A DNA stretch of 64,000 bases, from assembly GCA_029260215.1 (NCBI GenBank), contig JAJDDQ010000085.1, positions 62,001-126,000 on the forward strand. Reading direction: 5' to 3'. The position numbers were made by a program, and so were the translations under genes. How positions within the stretch are numbered: position 1 is the stretch's first letter; every line of letters begins with the position of its first letter. Positions 1 through 8,263 of this stretch are shown here, piece by piece. The notes under the pieces were generated by a model. That model made no database searches. It was given only the letters and a program-made list of their open reading frames with translations, and had not been told where the DNA came from. This stretch comes from Phycisphaerae bacterium (GTDB lineage Bacteria; Planctomycetota; Phycisphaerae; UBA1845).

Positions 1-726
1 GATGACGTCAGGCCCCGGATTCGGGAAACCCTCAGCCGGCTGCGTGGGCTGAGGATACATCGTAAACGATTCTACATCCCCTTCGGCATTGAGCGCGACT
101 GATTCGGTCAGCGACACGTTGATGGACACAGCGAAACGCCCTGCACGCATGCCAGCCAACGATTTGTCGCCAAGATGCTGCGCAAGCTCCGGTGCGATGG
201 CCAAGCCGGCGTTGATTCCGAATAAACCGTTGTCCGAATCAAACGACGCTTGCGCCACGCTCAACGTGAACAACCGCAGGCCATCTTTGCTGTCGGCGTA
301 GACCGAAAACTCCCGATCCGACTGCCCAAAGGCATCATGCACGAGCACGATTGCGGTGCCCGAAAGTACTGTTTTTCCGAACTGGGAGAAATGAAAGGCT
401 CCATCGGCGGTGATTTCGCCACCCAGATACCGTTCGACAGCATCTCCCGACGCAACGATAGTATACGTGTCCGTCACGTGCGTCATCTGGAAGCGCCGGC
501 TGATCCTGTCCCCGACGGGTGACGCATCGACGACGTCGCTCGGGGCGGTCGCGCTCAGCAACTCACCGTCGAGGACGATTTCCAGAATACCACCCGTCGC
601 AACATAGGTGTCTTTGTAGACCAAGCTCACGTTCTCGTCGGGCACCGAGGCCCCCAATACCAAGCATGAGCACAGAATAGTCAAAGCCGAAACGACGCGG
701 CTCCGTCCGAACGCCTGACGAATCAT
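1..726 (-). CDS. Exported protein of unknown function, C-terminus cut by window edge
   Basis: The reading frame is open from an ATG at 726 to base 1, giving 242 codons with no stop, so the C-terminus lies outside the window. A GAGGAG ribosome site sits 6 bases before the ATG. The N-terminus (MIRQAFGRSRVVSALTILC...) has a basic start and a hydrophobic stretch ending near SVPDE, which reads as a Sec signal peptide. The mature part is rich in small and beta-forming residues. I recognise no domain. The many exported neighbours suggest a surface protein, which is inference. The gene is in the same direction as the PEP-CTERM gene that ends at 1026, about 300 bases upstream. Confidence 0.7.
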   Translation of the reverse strand, partial: MIRQAFGRSRVVSALTILCSCLVLGASVPDENVSLVYKDTYVATGGILEIVLDGELLSATAPSDVVDASPVGDRISRRFQMTHVTDTYTIVASGDAVERYLGGEITADGAFHFSQFGKTVLSGTAIVLVHDAFGQSDREFSVYADSKDGLRLFTLSVAQASFDSDNGLFGINAGLAIAPELAQHLGDKSLAGMRAGRFAVSINVSLTESVALNAEGDVESFTMYPQPTQPAEGFPNPGPDVI

Positions 727-1025
727 GGAAACTCCTCACATGGCACCAAACAGGTGGAAACAACGAAGCCACTCCCCACAAGCGACCCGGGTTTCAAACA
801 TCACTTCAACCACAGCGCGTGATTTTGCAATTCAAGTTAGGGAAATATCGGTTTTGGCGCTTTTCCTGAACCGACCCTCAGCCTCAGGGTATCAGGTGGG
901 GGGCCTATAAGCAAGAATTTACACGACGATTGTGGCCGCGCCGGTTCAAAACACCTGCCGCGGAAATGGTCAACAACGAGAAAAATGATGCGAGCACAGT
1001 GGGTGCTGAAGTGTCAATGCAATAA
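727..1025. other. Intergenic, no gene seen
   Basis: This is about 300 bases between two minus-strand genes. It must hold the promoter of the exported protein that starts at 726. I see no convincing -35/-10 pair, hairpin or small gene in it. Confidence 0.5.
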
Positions 1026-1682
1026 TCAGATCGTCGCAGCATTGCGACGCTTGCACAAGATCGCGATTCCCAGGGCACCGAGCAGGGCGGCTGACCCGGG
1101 TTCCGGGACAATCGTGATGATCGTGTTTTGCGTGCCGCCCAAAATGTTTACACCGGGCGGACCGTCTCCAAGGAAAACAGCGGAGGCCGTGTGCTCGCCG
1201 ACACCGAGTGGAATCGATATTTCGGTCACGTTGGCTGCGAGCGCCTGGAACAGAATGCGCACCACTTTCAGGCCACCGCTTGTGACCGTTGGGCGATTTT
1301 GCAGGCCGAACTGCGCCAGCGCCTCAAAAAAAGCATTTCCGTCGTTATCGGGCAGGCCGATGGGTTCGGTCGTGACGCCGTTGTTCAGGTCGTCAAGTCC
1401 GGAATCGTCGTTGAAACCAGCCAGGAACCACTCGTAATCGGGGTTTTCGTTGGTCACCACGCCCGCCAACTGCAGGGCGACAGGATCCCAGTTCAAGACG
1501 GCCGCCACGCCACCGACCCTGAAATCAGCCTCCTCCAGGGGCGTGACCACCAAATCAACAGCCACGGTATCGCCGATCTCGACAAGCGAATCCTGCGTGA
1601 CGATATCCAGGCGCACCAAGGGCTCAGCCGAACAAAGCATAGGAAGGGCGCACAGGGCCCCAAAGGCGGTCAGCCTCAACAT
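1026..1682 (-). CDS. PEP-CTERM surface protein with cohesin-like domain
   Basis: This is an exported protein of 218 residues. I chose the ATG at 1682 because it begins a signal peptide (MLRLTAFGALCALPMLCSA) and follows GAGAGAGGAA; a longer frame reaches 1790 but adds 36 residues unlike a signal peptide. The mature domain carries VLNWDP, LDDLNNGV and LPDNDGNAF, matching segment by segment the protein encoded divergently at 2034. The C-terminus is a textbook PEP-CTERM signal: VPEPGSAALLGALGIAI, then CKRR. In known systems an exosortase recognises such tails and anchors or releases the protein at the envelope; no exosortase is in this window. The beta-rich part with the NWDP motif resembles cohesin-type domains, but this is by eye only. 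Confidence 0.85.
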   Translation of the reverse strand: MLRLTAFGALCALPMLCSAEPLVRLDIVTQDSLVEIGDTVAVDLVVTPLEEADFRVGGVAAVLNWDPVALQLAGVVTNENPDYEWFLAGFNDDSGLDDLNNGVTTEPIGLPDNDGNAFFEALAQFGLQNRPTVTSGGLKVVRILFQALAANVTEISIPLGVGEHTASAVFLGDGPPGVNILGGTQNTIITIVPEPGSAALLGALGIAILCKRRNAATI

Positions 1683-2033
1683 TTTCCTCTCTCCCTCTTC
1701 CCAAAGAGCCGCCCACGACGAAATCCCGTGAAGTGATCGTGGAGCGGAATCCGGTCGCGATAGACCGGTTTTCACCCGCTTGGTGAACACCTATCATAGC
1801 GAAGTCCCAATGCCTGATGCAATGATTGGCCGGGAAAAACTCGGAGCGTAGCGCCGACGTCCCAGAAAAAGCGGGAAGCCCGCGTGGTGTGAAATGCGTA
1901 CTTGAGGTTGGTGCTAAAGGCGGTGTACAATGCAGCGGGGTGCAGGTCCATGTGCGCGAATCCGGAGTTCGGCGGTGCGCGCACCGTGCGAGCCGCCGCC
2001 TTGTTGACCTGAACAAGTTATGAGGAGTAAGCA
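1683..2033. other. Divergent intergenic region between two paralogous surface-protein genes
   Basis: These 350 bases separate the starts of two related, divergently transcribed genes, so both promoters should lie here. A possible plus-strand promoter is annotated separately at 1902-1931. I found no gene or strong palindrome. Confidence 0.5.
1902..1931 (+). promoter_or_regulatory. Possible sigma70-type promoter for the gene at 2034
   Basis: TTGAGG (1902-1907) and TACAAT (1926-1931) are separated by 18 bases, an acceptable vegetative promoter layout. The ATG lies about 100 bases downstream, preceded by a strong GAGGAG ribosome site. Similarity to a consensus is the only support. Confidence 0.35.
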
Positions 2034-2864
2034 ATGAATGCGATACGTCGGAACTTGATGATTGGCCTGTCGCTGTGTGTTGCGGCGGTTGCGGGAGTCG
2101 CAAACGCGGTAGAGCCGGACTGCGCATTCAAGTGCAACCTGCCATTTCCAATTTCGGCCAACTTGGAGCTTAGGCCTTCGCCCGTTCAGAACTTCAGCAT
2201 CGGCCAGGAGTTCACGGTGGGACTGTATGCGGTTCCGAGTGACCCCGATCTGGACACGCGTGTGGCTGCGGTGCAAACCATCCTGAACTGGGATCCGAGC
2301 AAGATTCGCCTGCTGGGCCTGACCAACAACGGGCCTTACGCGTGGATTTTCTCCGCATTCGTGAGCGACGTGGGACTCGACAACCTCAACAACGGCGTGG
2401 ACTCTCCGCCCCTAGGTGTACCGAACAACGACGGCGACGCGTTCTATTCAGCCTTGCAGCAATTTCCGCCGCCGCTTGGTCCGGGGCCTGCGCTTCTCCC
2501 CGACGACGGCTTGCTTGTCACGACGTTTCGGTTTCGCGCTCTGGCGAACACTCCGGGCACGGATATTTCGATACCGCTCAGCACTGGGGCGGCCACCTGC
2601 ACCGCGATATTCTGGGGTGAGGGTGCTCCGAGTTGCGGAATCACGGGCACGCTGGGAATAGCCACGGTACAGATCGGCGAGACAGGCCCCGTACCGGGCG
2701 ACGGCGACAACGACGGCGATGTCGATCTGGATGATTTCACCTTATTTGACGCCTGCGTGCAGATCGGTGGCGGAACGCCCGCCTGCCTGCCGTTCGATTT
2801 CGATGACGACGACGATACCGATCTGATCGACTTCGCGGGATTCCAGGCCGTCTTTGGAGGGTAA
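2034..2864 (+). CDS. Exported cohesin-like protein with dockerin-like Ca-loop tail
   Basis: The ATG at 2034 follows GAGGAGTAAGCA and begins a signal peptide ending near GVANA. Residues about 45-200 parallel the protein at 1026-1682: LNWDPS, LDNLNNGV, VPNNDGDAF and a closing ISIPL segment. The ends differ. In place of a PEP-CTERM tail, this protein ends with two acidic calcium-loop units, DGDNDGDVDLDDF and DFDDDDDTDLIDFAGF, finishing VFGG. This tail is shared with the protein ending at 8029 and is the dockerin-like type frequent in planctomycete exported proteins. The pair looks like a gene duplication whose copies acquired different terminal modules. The ligand is unknown. Confidence 0.85.
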   Translation: MNAIRRNLMIGLSLCVAAVAGVANAVEPDCAFKCNLPFPISANLELRPSPVQNFSIGQEFTVGLYAVPSDPDLDTRVAAVQTILNWDPSKIRLLGLTNNGPYAWIFSAFVSDVGLDNLNNGVDSPPLGVPNNDGDAFYSALQQFPPPLGPGPALLPDDGLLVTTFRFRALANTPGTDISIPLSTGAATCTAIFWGEGAPSCGITGTLGIATVQIGETGPVPGDGDNDGDVDLDDFTLFDACVQIGGGTPACLPFDFDDDDDTDLIDFAGFQAVFGG

Positions 2865-2945
2865 CCACCCCCCTCGGGCGGATTGGCGCACGGACAGACA
2901 TTCCATTAGAATCGGGCGGCTGGTCCACAGCGGAGTATCCTACGC

Positions 2946-4094
2946 ATGGTCGCCCGTCTTCCCGTCGCATCGGACAAAGCTTGTTTGTATCTGAGGATCG
3001 TGCAGGCGCACGGTGTCGGCCCGGTCTGCATACGCCGGGTTGTTGAGCACTTTGGTTCAATCGAAGCCGCTCTTGGTGCGTCGATCGCCGCTTTGGAAAG
3101 AGTCGAGGGCGTTGGGCGGCAACGGGCGGAAGCGATCAGCAAAGCCTCAAACGAAACGGCGTGGCAGCGGGAGCTTGAAGCGGCTGCTTCGCGCGATGTT
3201 CACATCATTTGTATCGACGACGACGAATATCCCCGGCTACTGCGACACATTCCCGATCCGCCCGCGTGCCTTTACGTCCGAGGCCGACTTGAAGCTGACG
3301 ATGGTTTGGCGATGGCAATCGTGGGTTCGCGACGATTCACGCGCTACGGACTCGAACAAGCGGAGCGCTTCGGCTCATCTTTGGCGAGGACGGGTTTCAC
3401 CGTGGTTTCCGGGATGGCTCGCGGAGCGGACGGCGCTGCCCATCGGGGGGCGTTGCTGGCTGAGGGGCGGACGGTGGCGGTGCTGGGCTGCGGGTTGAGC
3501 CATATCTATCCGTCCGAGCATGCGGAGTTGGCGGAGCGCATTGTGGGGTCGGGGGCTGTTGTTTCCGAACTCTCGATGAATACGCCGCCGGAGCGTAAGA
3601 ATTTCCTGCCGCGTAACCGCATCATTGCGGGCATGTCGCTGGGAGTTGTGGTAACTGAGTGCGCACAGCGCAGCGGTGCACTGGCCACGGCCAGACTGGC
3701 GACGGAGTACAACCGCGAGGTATTCGCCGTGCCCGGACAGGCTGACAATGCGTTGTGCTACGGCAGTAACGCATTGATTCGGGATGGGCTTGCGAAACTG
3801 GTGATGAATATCGGGGACGTTCTGGACGGGCTTGGTGAAGTGGGCCAACTGTTGACACAGGATTCGCCCGAGCAGTCAGCCTCACCCGCACCGGTGCAGG
3901 TCGCCCGGCTGAACGATAAGGAACGCGCGGTCTGCGCCTGCATTGAGTCGAAGGGTACGTCGCTGGAGGAAATCTGTACCGGCTCAGGCCTGTCCGCCGC
4001 GGCTGTCGCATCGACGCTGACCATGCTGCAAATCAAGGGGTTGATCGTGCAGAGGCCTGGGAACATCTTCGCGACGCGCGGGCCTTCGGGGTAG
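2946..4094 (+). CDS. dprA: DNA processing protein DprA
   Basis: DprA binds incoming single-stranded DNA during natural transformation and loads RecA. The N-terminal 70 residues contain a helix-hairpin-helix region (VEGVGRQRAEAI). The central Rossmann-like domain shows AIVGSRRFTRYG, the SGMARGADGAAHRGAL signature, AVLGCGLSHIYPSEH, FLPRNRIIAG and AVPGQ, in the order seen across the family. The last 60 residues (EICTGSGLSAAAVASTLTML) form the winged-helix domain found in longer DprA proteins. The length of 382 residues is normal. GGAG lies about 10 bases before the ATG. The gene stands alone between surface-protein genes; no other competence gene is in the window. Confidence 0.95.
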   Translation: MVARLPVASDKACLYLRIVQAHGVGPVCIRRVVEHFGSIEAALGASIAALERVEGVGRQRAEAISKASNETAWQRELEAAASRDVHIICIDDDEYPRLLRHIPDPPACLYVRGRLEADDGLAMAIVGSRRFTRYGLEQAERFGSSLARTGFTVVSGMARGADGAAHRGALLAEGRTVAVLGCGLSHIYPSEHAELAERIVGSGAVVSELSMNTPPERKNFLPRNRIIAGMSLGVVVTECAQRSGALATARLATEYNREVFAVPGQADNALCYGSNALIRDGLAKLVMNIGDVLDGLGEVGQLLTQDSPEQSASPAPVQVARLNDKERAVCACIESKGTSLEEICTGSGLSAAAVASTLTMLQIKGLIVQRPGNIFATRGPSG

Positions 4095-4295
4095 GGGTGT
4101 TGGGCTGGGGCCAAAATCCGATCATCCTTCAGAAAGCAGGGATGATGTCGGTCGCTGACGACACTCGGCGTTTGGCACGATCCCTCCCCGTTCCATTAGA
4201 CACATCTTCAAGCTCAACGTGCAAATGCATGGAAACTGAGCCTGGCAGTCGGTAACATGGGCTGCGGCGATCAATGAGGTTAAGGAATATTCAGC

Positions 4296-4439
4296 ATGTG
4301 TAGGAATATGAATTGGACGGTTGCTCTTACTGTTTTGCTCGGTATCGGCTTTGCGGCGGTTCCCGTCGAAGCCCGGAGCGTGATATTCGTTGATGATGAC
4401 GCTGCGGCTGGCAGCGATGGGGTGAGTTGGGGTTCGTAG
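4296..4439 (+). pseudogene. Truncated remnant of an exported beta-helix type protein
   Basis: This 47-codon frame encodes a clear signal peptide (MCRNMNWTVALTVLLGIG..., cleavage near VEA) followed by SVIFVDDDAAAGSDGVSWGS and a TAG stop. The VDDDA...G.DG.SW string is the usual mature N-terminus of large planctomycete right-handed beta-helix surface proteins, where it normally continues as a long protein. Here nothing of that kind follows; the next gene, at 4501, is unrelated glycine-rich sequence with its own signal peptide. I read this as the 5' stub of a gene lost by deletion. A genuine secreted micro-peptide is possible but less likely. Confidence 0.55.
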
Positions 4440-4500
4440 TTGGGGGCGGGTTGTGTTAGGATTTCGGGCTGAATCGGGAAGCGGTTTTTGGGAGTATGGC

Positions 4501-5766
4501 ATGATGAATGCGACGCGTTGGTTGACGGCTTTGGTGGTGGGTTGGGTGGGGTGTGCCGCGATGGGGCAGGACTTCAACAGCCAATCGGACGGGACGGACG
4601 GGGCGTTGAACTGTGCGACGCTGAACTGTCCGGCTGGCTGCGACGAGGCTAACCCATGTACCGTTGAGATTCCCCTTGGCCTCGCGGCCACTGCCGTTTG
4701 GAATACCCCCAGCCCTGTCCCCGGACGCGGCGTCTACGACGCCAGCGAATGGGCCGTCGTCTTCAAGTACACCTCAATCGACATTCCTGCTGGCGTCACC
4801 GTGCGATTCATAAACCATTCCAAAGGCGCGCCGGTTGTTTGGCTTGCTACGGGCGATGTCACCATCGCGGGTACGATCAACCTCAACGGGGCCGATGGTA
4901 ACCCCAACTTCCCGTCTTACGCCGAGCCTGGTCCGGGCGGGTTTGCCGGTGGAATCAGACTCTCTGATCTAGGTTTTATTTCCGCCGGATTCGGCCCAGG
5001 GGGTGGCAGCCTTGGTGCTACCAACGTCGCTGTCGGCGGCGGCGCCTATGCAACATCTGGCGGCGGTGTCGATCCAGGATCCGCTGTTTACGGATCGCGC
5101 AAACTGTTGCCACTCATCGGTGGATCGGGTGGAGGCGGGCGAGGTATTAATGGATTGCAATTCAATGGGGGCGCAGGAGCAGGAGCGATATTGATTGCTT
5201 CGTCAACAAGGATTCTGTTGACCGAGTCGAGCTCCATTGTTGCCAAAGGTGGTGCGGGATCTGGGGGACATGGGGCGGGCGGCGGAATTCGTCTGGTATC
5301 CAATCAAATCGCCGGAGACGCGACTCTGCGTGCCACCGATCCTCTTGAAGGTAGCAGCGGGCTGGGGCGCATTCGTCTTGAATCCCCGTTCCTGGATGTT
5401 GGGTCGGACATGATTCCGCTGCCGTCGATCGGTCTGCCGGGTTGTCTTTTTCCCGATCCTTCGACGACGCCTTCGCTTCGCGTTACACATGTTGATGGCG
5501 TGCCCGTTCCGACTGATCCGTTGGCGCGGGTCACTACTGACGATTTGTCGATTTCTGCGGAAAGCGCCTCAATTCTTCAGATCGAGGCCAAGAATGTGCC
5601 GCCCGGGTTGACGGTCGTTGCGAGATTTGCACGGGGTCACAGTATTTCGGACGAACGAACATCGACGCCATTGGTGGGGACGTTTTCCCTTTCAACCGCA
5701 ACCATTGAGAACGTCATCTTTTCCACGGGGGCGACGGAAGTGCAGCTTCGTGTGGAGATTCCATAG
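4501..5766 (+). CDS. Glycine-rich exported protein, unknown function
   Basis: The start at 4501 (MMNATRWLTALVVGW..., cleavage near AAMGQ) follows GGGAG by 6 bases and gives a good signal peptide; the frame itself begins at 4453 without one. The 421-residue product has a beta-rich N-terminal part (residues about 40-130), then a long glycine-rich stretch with short GGG-containing blocks (PGGGSLG, GGGAYATSGGG, GGSGGGGRG, GGAGAG), then a beta-rich tail. Such Gly-rich exported proteins are common in planctomycetes and are thought to be surface or adhesin-like. No enzymatic motif, dockerin-like tail or PEP-CTERM is present. Confidence 0.8.
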   Translation: MMNATRWLTALVVGWVGCAAMGQDFNSQSDGTDGALNCATLNCPAGCDEANPCTVEIPLGLAATAVWNTPSPVPGRGVYDASEWAVVFKYTSIDIPAGVTVRFINHSKGAPVVWLATGDVTIAGTINLNGADGNPNFPSYAEPGPGGFAGGIRLSDLGFISAGFGPGGGSLGATNVAVGGGAYATSGGGVDPGSAVYGSRKLLPLIGGSGGGGRGINGLQFNGGAGAGAILIASSTRILLTESSSIVAKGGAGSGGHGAGGGIRLVSNQIAGDATLRATDPLEGSSGLGRIRLESPFLDVGSDMIPLPSIGLPGCLFPDPSTTPSLRVTHVDGVPVPTDPLARVTTDDLSISAESASILQIEAKNVPPGLTVVARFARGHSISDERTSTPLVGTFSLSTATIENVIFSTGATEVQLRVEIP

Positions 5767-5830
5767 TTTGCGCTCGGGTGTGTGAAGAGACTCGTTGAGA
5801 TAATTGCGGAGTGCTGGGGTGGGTCGATCC

Positions 5831-8029
5831 ATGCATAATTTTAGAATTTCCGCAATTGGGGCTGGGTTGTTGTTTGTCTTTATGGTGGACGCAACAGGTC
5901 AGCCGTGTGCAATGTCGGATTACCAGAAACACCGCGAGGACGAGACTTTCTCGTACAAACGCAACGGTCGCTTTCTTCCTCCCCTCCTTGCGAAGGAGGG
6001 GTCGGGGGAGGTTCTTCTTGCGAGACCAGACGTTGCTCCGGTCCAGACCCCCCTGTATCCCCCCTTTGCAAGGGGGGAAAAGATTGTTCCCTGTCGCAAG
6101 GAAACGATAGGAAGTACGCACGCAGTGCACATGACTGGTACGCACGCATTGCACGTGGCTGACCTGTTGCTGGTAGACTTTGCGACCGCCGGTGTGTCCA
6201 TCGAAACTGGGGGCAAGCGTGCCGGTATCGGCGGAGTTGGGAAACTCGTTTCAAATCTGAGATGGGCTCGGTGGCTGGCACCGTTGATTGTCCGGCCGCT
6301 CCATTACTGTCGCGGTTCTGATTGGGCCCCTTCTGTCGGAAACGTCATTCACGCAAACAGGGTGGCTGCGGGCCGTCCGCTTAGTGATTCCGGGGAATCG
6401 GAAATCGCTGTCTCCCGCGCCTTTACTGTGCGAAATCAGAGCGGCTCTCCTGACGTGTTTGTCTCTCGCGCGGTGACGGTTCGAAACGGTCCTCCTGAAT
6501 TCTTCGTGTCGCGGGCGTTCACTGTGTCGAATCGTCGTGATGTTTTCGTTTCTCGTGCGTTTACGGTGCAGACTTGTCAGGTTGGGGCTTGTTGTTTGGA
6601 CGGGGGTTCGGCGTGTGAGGAGGTGTCGGCTGGTGCGTGCGGGCAGATGGGCGGGATGTTTCAGGGGTTGTGTACGGAGTGTCCGGACCAGCTTTCGGCT
6701 CAGGTGAATGAGGCGGGGAGCGTGTTTACGCATGTGATTGGATTGGTCGAGGAATGCGGCGGGGAGATGGCGGCGGTGCTGCCGGAAAGTGCGGCTGGTG
6801 CGCCGTTTGTCGATCCGTGGGTGTCGATTCCGGGCGGTGCAATGTGTGAGGCGTTCGGGGTGCCTGGTTCACCGGCGATTCCGGCTGGTTTTTTCGACGC
6901 CGGGTCCGATCCGTTCACGGGGACGATCTGTTTTCGCGGGGAGCCTTTGGGGATGACGCCGTTTGGGGAGTTCGGGGATGCGGATACGCTGGTGCAGCGG
7001 CCGGCGGACCCTTTTGATTTGTGTGCGCTGCCTTCGGCGGTGGAATCGACTGTGGCTGCTACGGTGGTGGGGCTTGGTTTGGTGAGTGTTTCGCCGATTA
7101 CGGTTACCCGTGACGGTGGTCAGTCGCCTGTGTTGTGGAATGTGGCGGTCGATCTGTCGGAGGTGGCTGCCCCGGCTGGTTCGGTGACGGCGGTTAAGAC
7201 GCATTGCAACGGGGGCACGTATACGTCTGTGCTGCATGTGCAGGCGCGGTTTACGTTTGTTGAGGTGGCTGACCCGGGGGTGGTCCGCGTGCTGGATACG
7301 GGATTGGCGGGGATTCCGCCGGTGACGCTTGAGCAGAATGAATCGATGCAGTGGGTGGGTCGGATTGCCAACGGGTTGAATGTAGTCGGTGATCCGGACT
7401 CTGCATTTCACCCGGCGATTATGGAACTCAATCCGACGCTGGACTGCGATTGTAATGAAAACGCGACGCACGACCTCTGCGATATTGAAAGTAAGACCAG
7501 TCGCGACTGCGATGTGAACAATCGGCCTGATGAGTGTGATATTGCCGGTGGGGCTGTGAACGATTGCGATGGGGACGGTGAGCCTGATGCGTGTGCGATT
7601 CAGGATTGCGGCGGTGATCCATCGTGCGGTGATTGCAACCTTAACGGTGTGCCGGATGGGTGTGATATCGCGAACGGTGTGTCGCCGGACCTTAATGGTA
7701 ACGGTCGGCCTGACTTGTGCGAGGGGGCGTGTTGTCTGCCGGATGGTACGTGTTCGGATGTGGAGTCGCAGGCGAGTTGCGCGATGCGTCATGGAGCGTT
7801 TCGCGGGTTGTTCTGCGATTGTGCGGGGGTTGTGTGCGATCGGTTGACGCTGGGTGATGCGGACGCGGATGGGGATGTGGATTTGTTTGACTATCAGGCG
7901 TTTTCGGGTTGTGTGATGGGGGGAGAGGGTGGTCTTCCGCCGGGGTGTGGTGTTCTTGATTTTGACGGTGATGGGGATGTGGATTTGCTGGATTGGGCGG
8001 GGTTTCAGGATGTTTTTGGCGGGCGGTAG
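5831..8029 (+). CDS. Large exported repeat protein with dockerin-like tail
   Basis: The chosen ATG (5831) begins MHNFRISAIGAGLLFVFMVD, a signal peptide; an in-frame ATG at 5804 lacks one. Residues about 45-90 are translated from a GC-rich palindromic repeat embedded in the gene (5981-6077). Four SRAFTV/SRAVTV units follow (about residues 193-245), then a Cys-containing GACCLDGG module and a beta domain (about 290-530). A string of Cys/Asp repeats of the type CDCNENATHDLCDI, CDVNNRPDECDI and CNLNGVPDGCDI comes next, then a second GACCL module. The end is a double calcium-loop tail (DADGDVDLFDY, DGDGDVDLLDW) finishing VFGGR, the same architecture as the tail of the protein at 2034. It is probably a surface protein. 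The first 190 residues may be partly degenerate. Confidence 0.8.
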   Translation: MHNFRISAIGAGLLFVFMVDATGQPCAMSDYQKHREDETFSYKRNGRFLPPLLAKEGSGEVLLARPDVAPVQTPLYPPFARGEKIVPCRKETIGSTHAVHMTGTHALHVADLLLVDFATAGVSIETGGKRAGIGGVGKLVSNLRWARWLAPLIVRPLHYCRGSDWAPSVGNVIHANRVAAGRPLSDSGESEIAVSRAFTVRNQSGSPDVFVSRAVTVRNGPPEFFVSRAFTVSNRRDVFVSRAFTVQTCQVGACCLDGGSACEEVSAGACGQMGGMFQGLCTECPDQLSAQVNEAGSVFTHVIGLVEECGGEMAAVLPESAAGAPFVDPWVSIPGGAMCEAFGVPGSPAIPAGFFDAGSDPFTGTICFRGEPLGMTPFGEFGDADTLVQRPADPFDLCALPSAVESTVAATVVGLGLVSVSPITVTRDGGQSPVLWNVAVDLSEVAAPAGSVTAVKTHCNGGTYTSVLHVQARFTFVEVADPGVVRVLDTGLAGIPPVTLEQNESMQWVGRIANGLNVVGDPDSAFHPAIMELNPTLDCDCNENATHDLCDIESKTSRDCDVNNRPDECDIAGGAVNDCDGDGEPDACAIQDCGGDPSCGDCNLNGVPDGCDIANGVSPDLNGNGRPDLCEGACCLPDGTCSDVESQASCAMRHGAFRGLFCDCAGVVCDRLTLGDADADGDVDLFDYQAFSGCVMGGEGGLPPGCGVLDFDGDGDVDLLDWAGFQDVFGGR
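5981..6077. repeat. Pair of GC-rich palindromic repeats inside a gene
   Basis: Two hairpins lie 57 bases apart. The first is CCCCTCCTT at 5981-5989 pairing with AAGGAGGGG at 5993-6001; the second is CCCCCCTT at 6059-6066 pairing with AAGGGGGG at 6070-6077. Flanking GTCGGGGGAGG and GACCCCCCTG indicate two inverted copies of the widespread CCCCTTGCAAGGGG-type repetitive element. Both are read through in frame, producing PPLLAKEG and YPPFARGE in the protein. Such elements normally lie between genes. Confidence 0.7.
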
Positions 8030-8043
8030 GTAGATTGCGTCCG

Positions 8044-8061
8044 CGCGGACTGAAGTCCGCG
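8044..8061. repeat. Short palindrome CGCGGACT-GA-AGTCCGCG
   Basis: A perfect 8-base inverted repeat with a 2-base loop lies 15 bases after the stop codon of the large repeat protein. The sequence resembles short dispersed palindromes common in planctomycete genomes. It could act as a transcription end, but there is no T-run. Confidence 0.5.
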
Positions 8062-8263
8062 GCTCGTTGGGTTGGGGATGAAAGCGACCTGTCCCACAGT
8101 TTGCGGGGTTGGACTCGTGGGGTCTTTGGCGGCGTTGGCGAGTGGCGATTCGGGCTGATTTTGGCTAGTATCCTGCGCTCCTCACGTTCCCGTGGGGGCG
8201 ATTCAGCCGTTGGCGGTGCGCTGCGGCGGGTCGCTGCAATCTCGATTTTCCGGAGCCTGTTTG

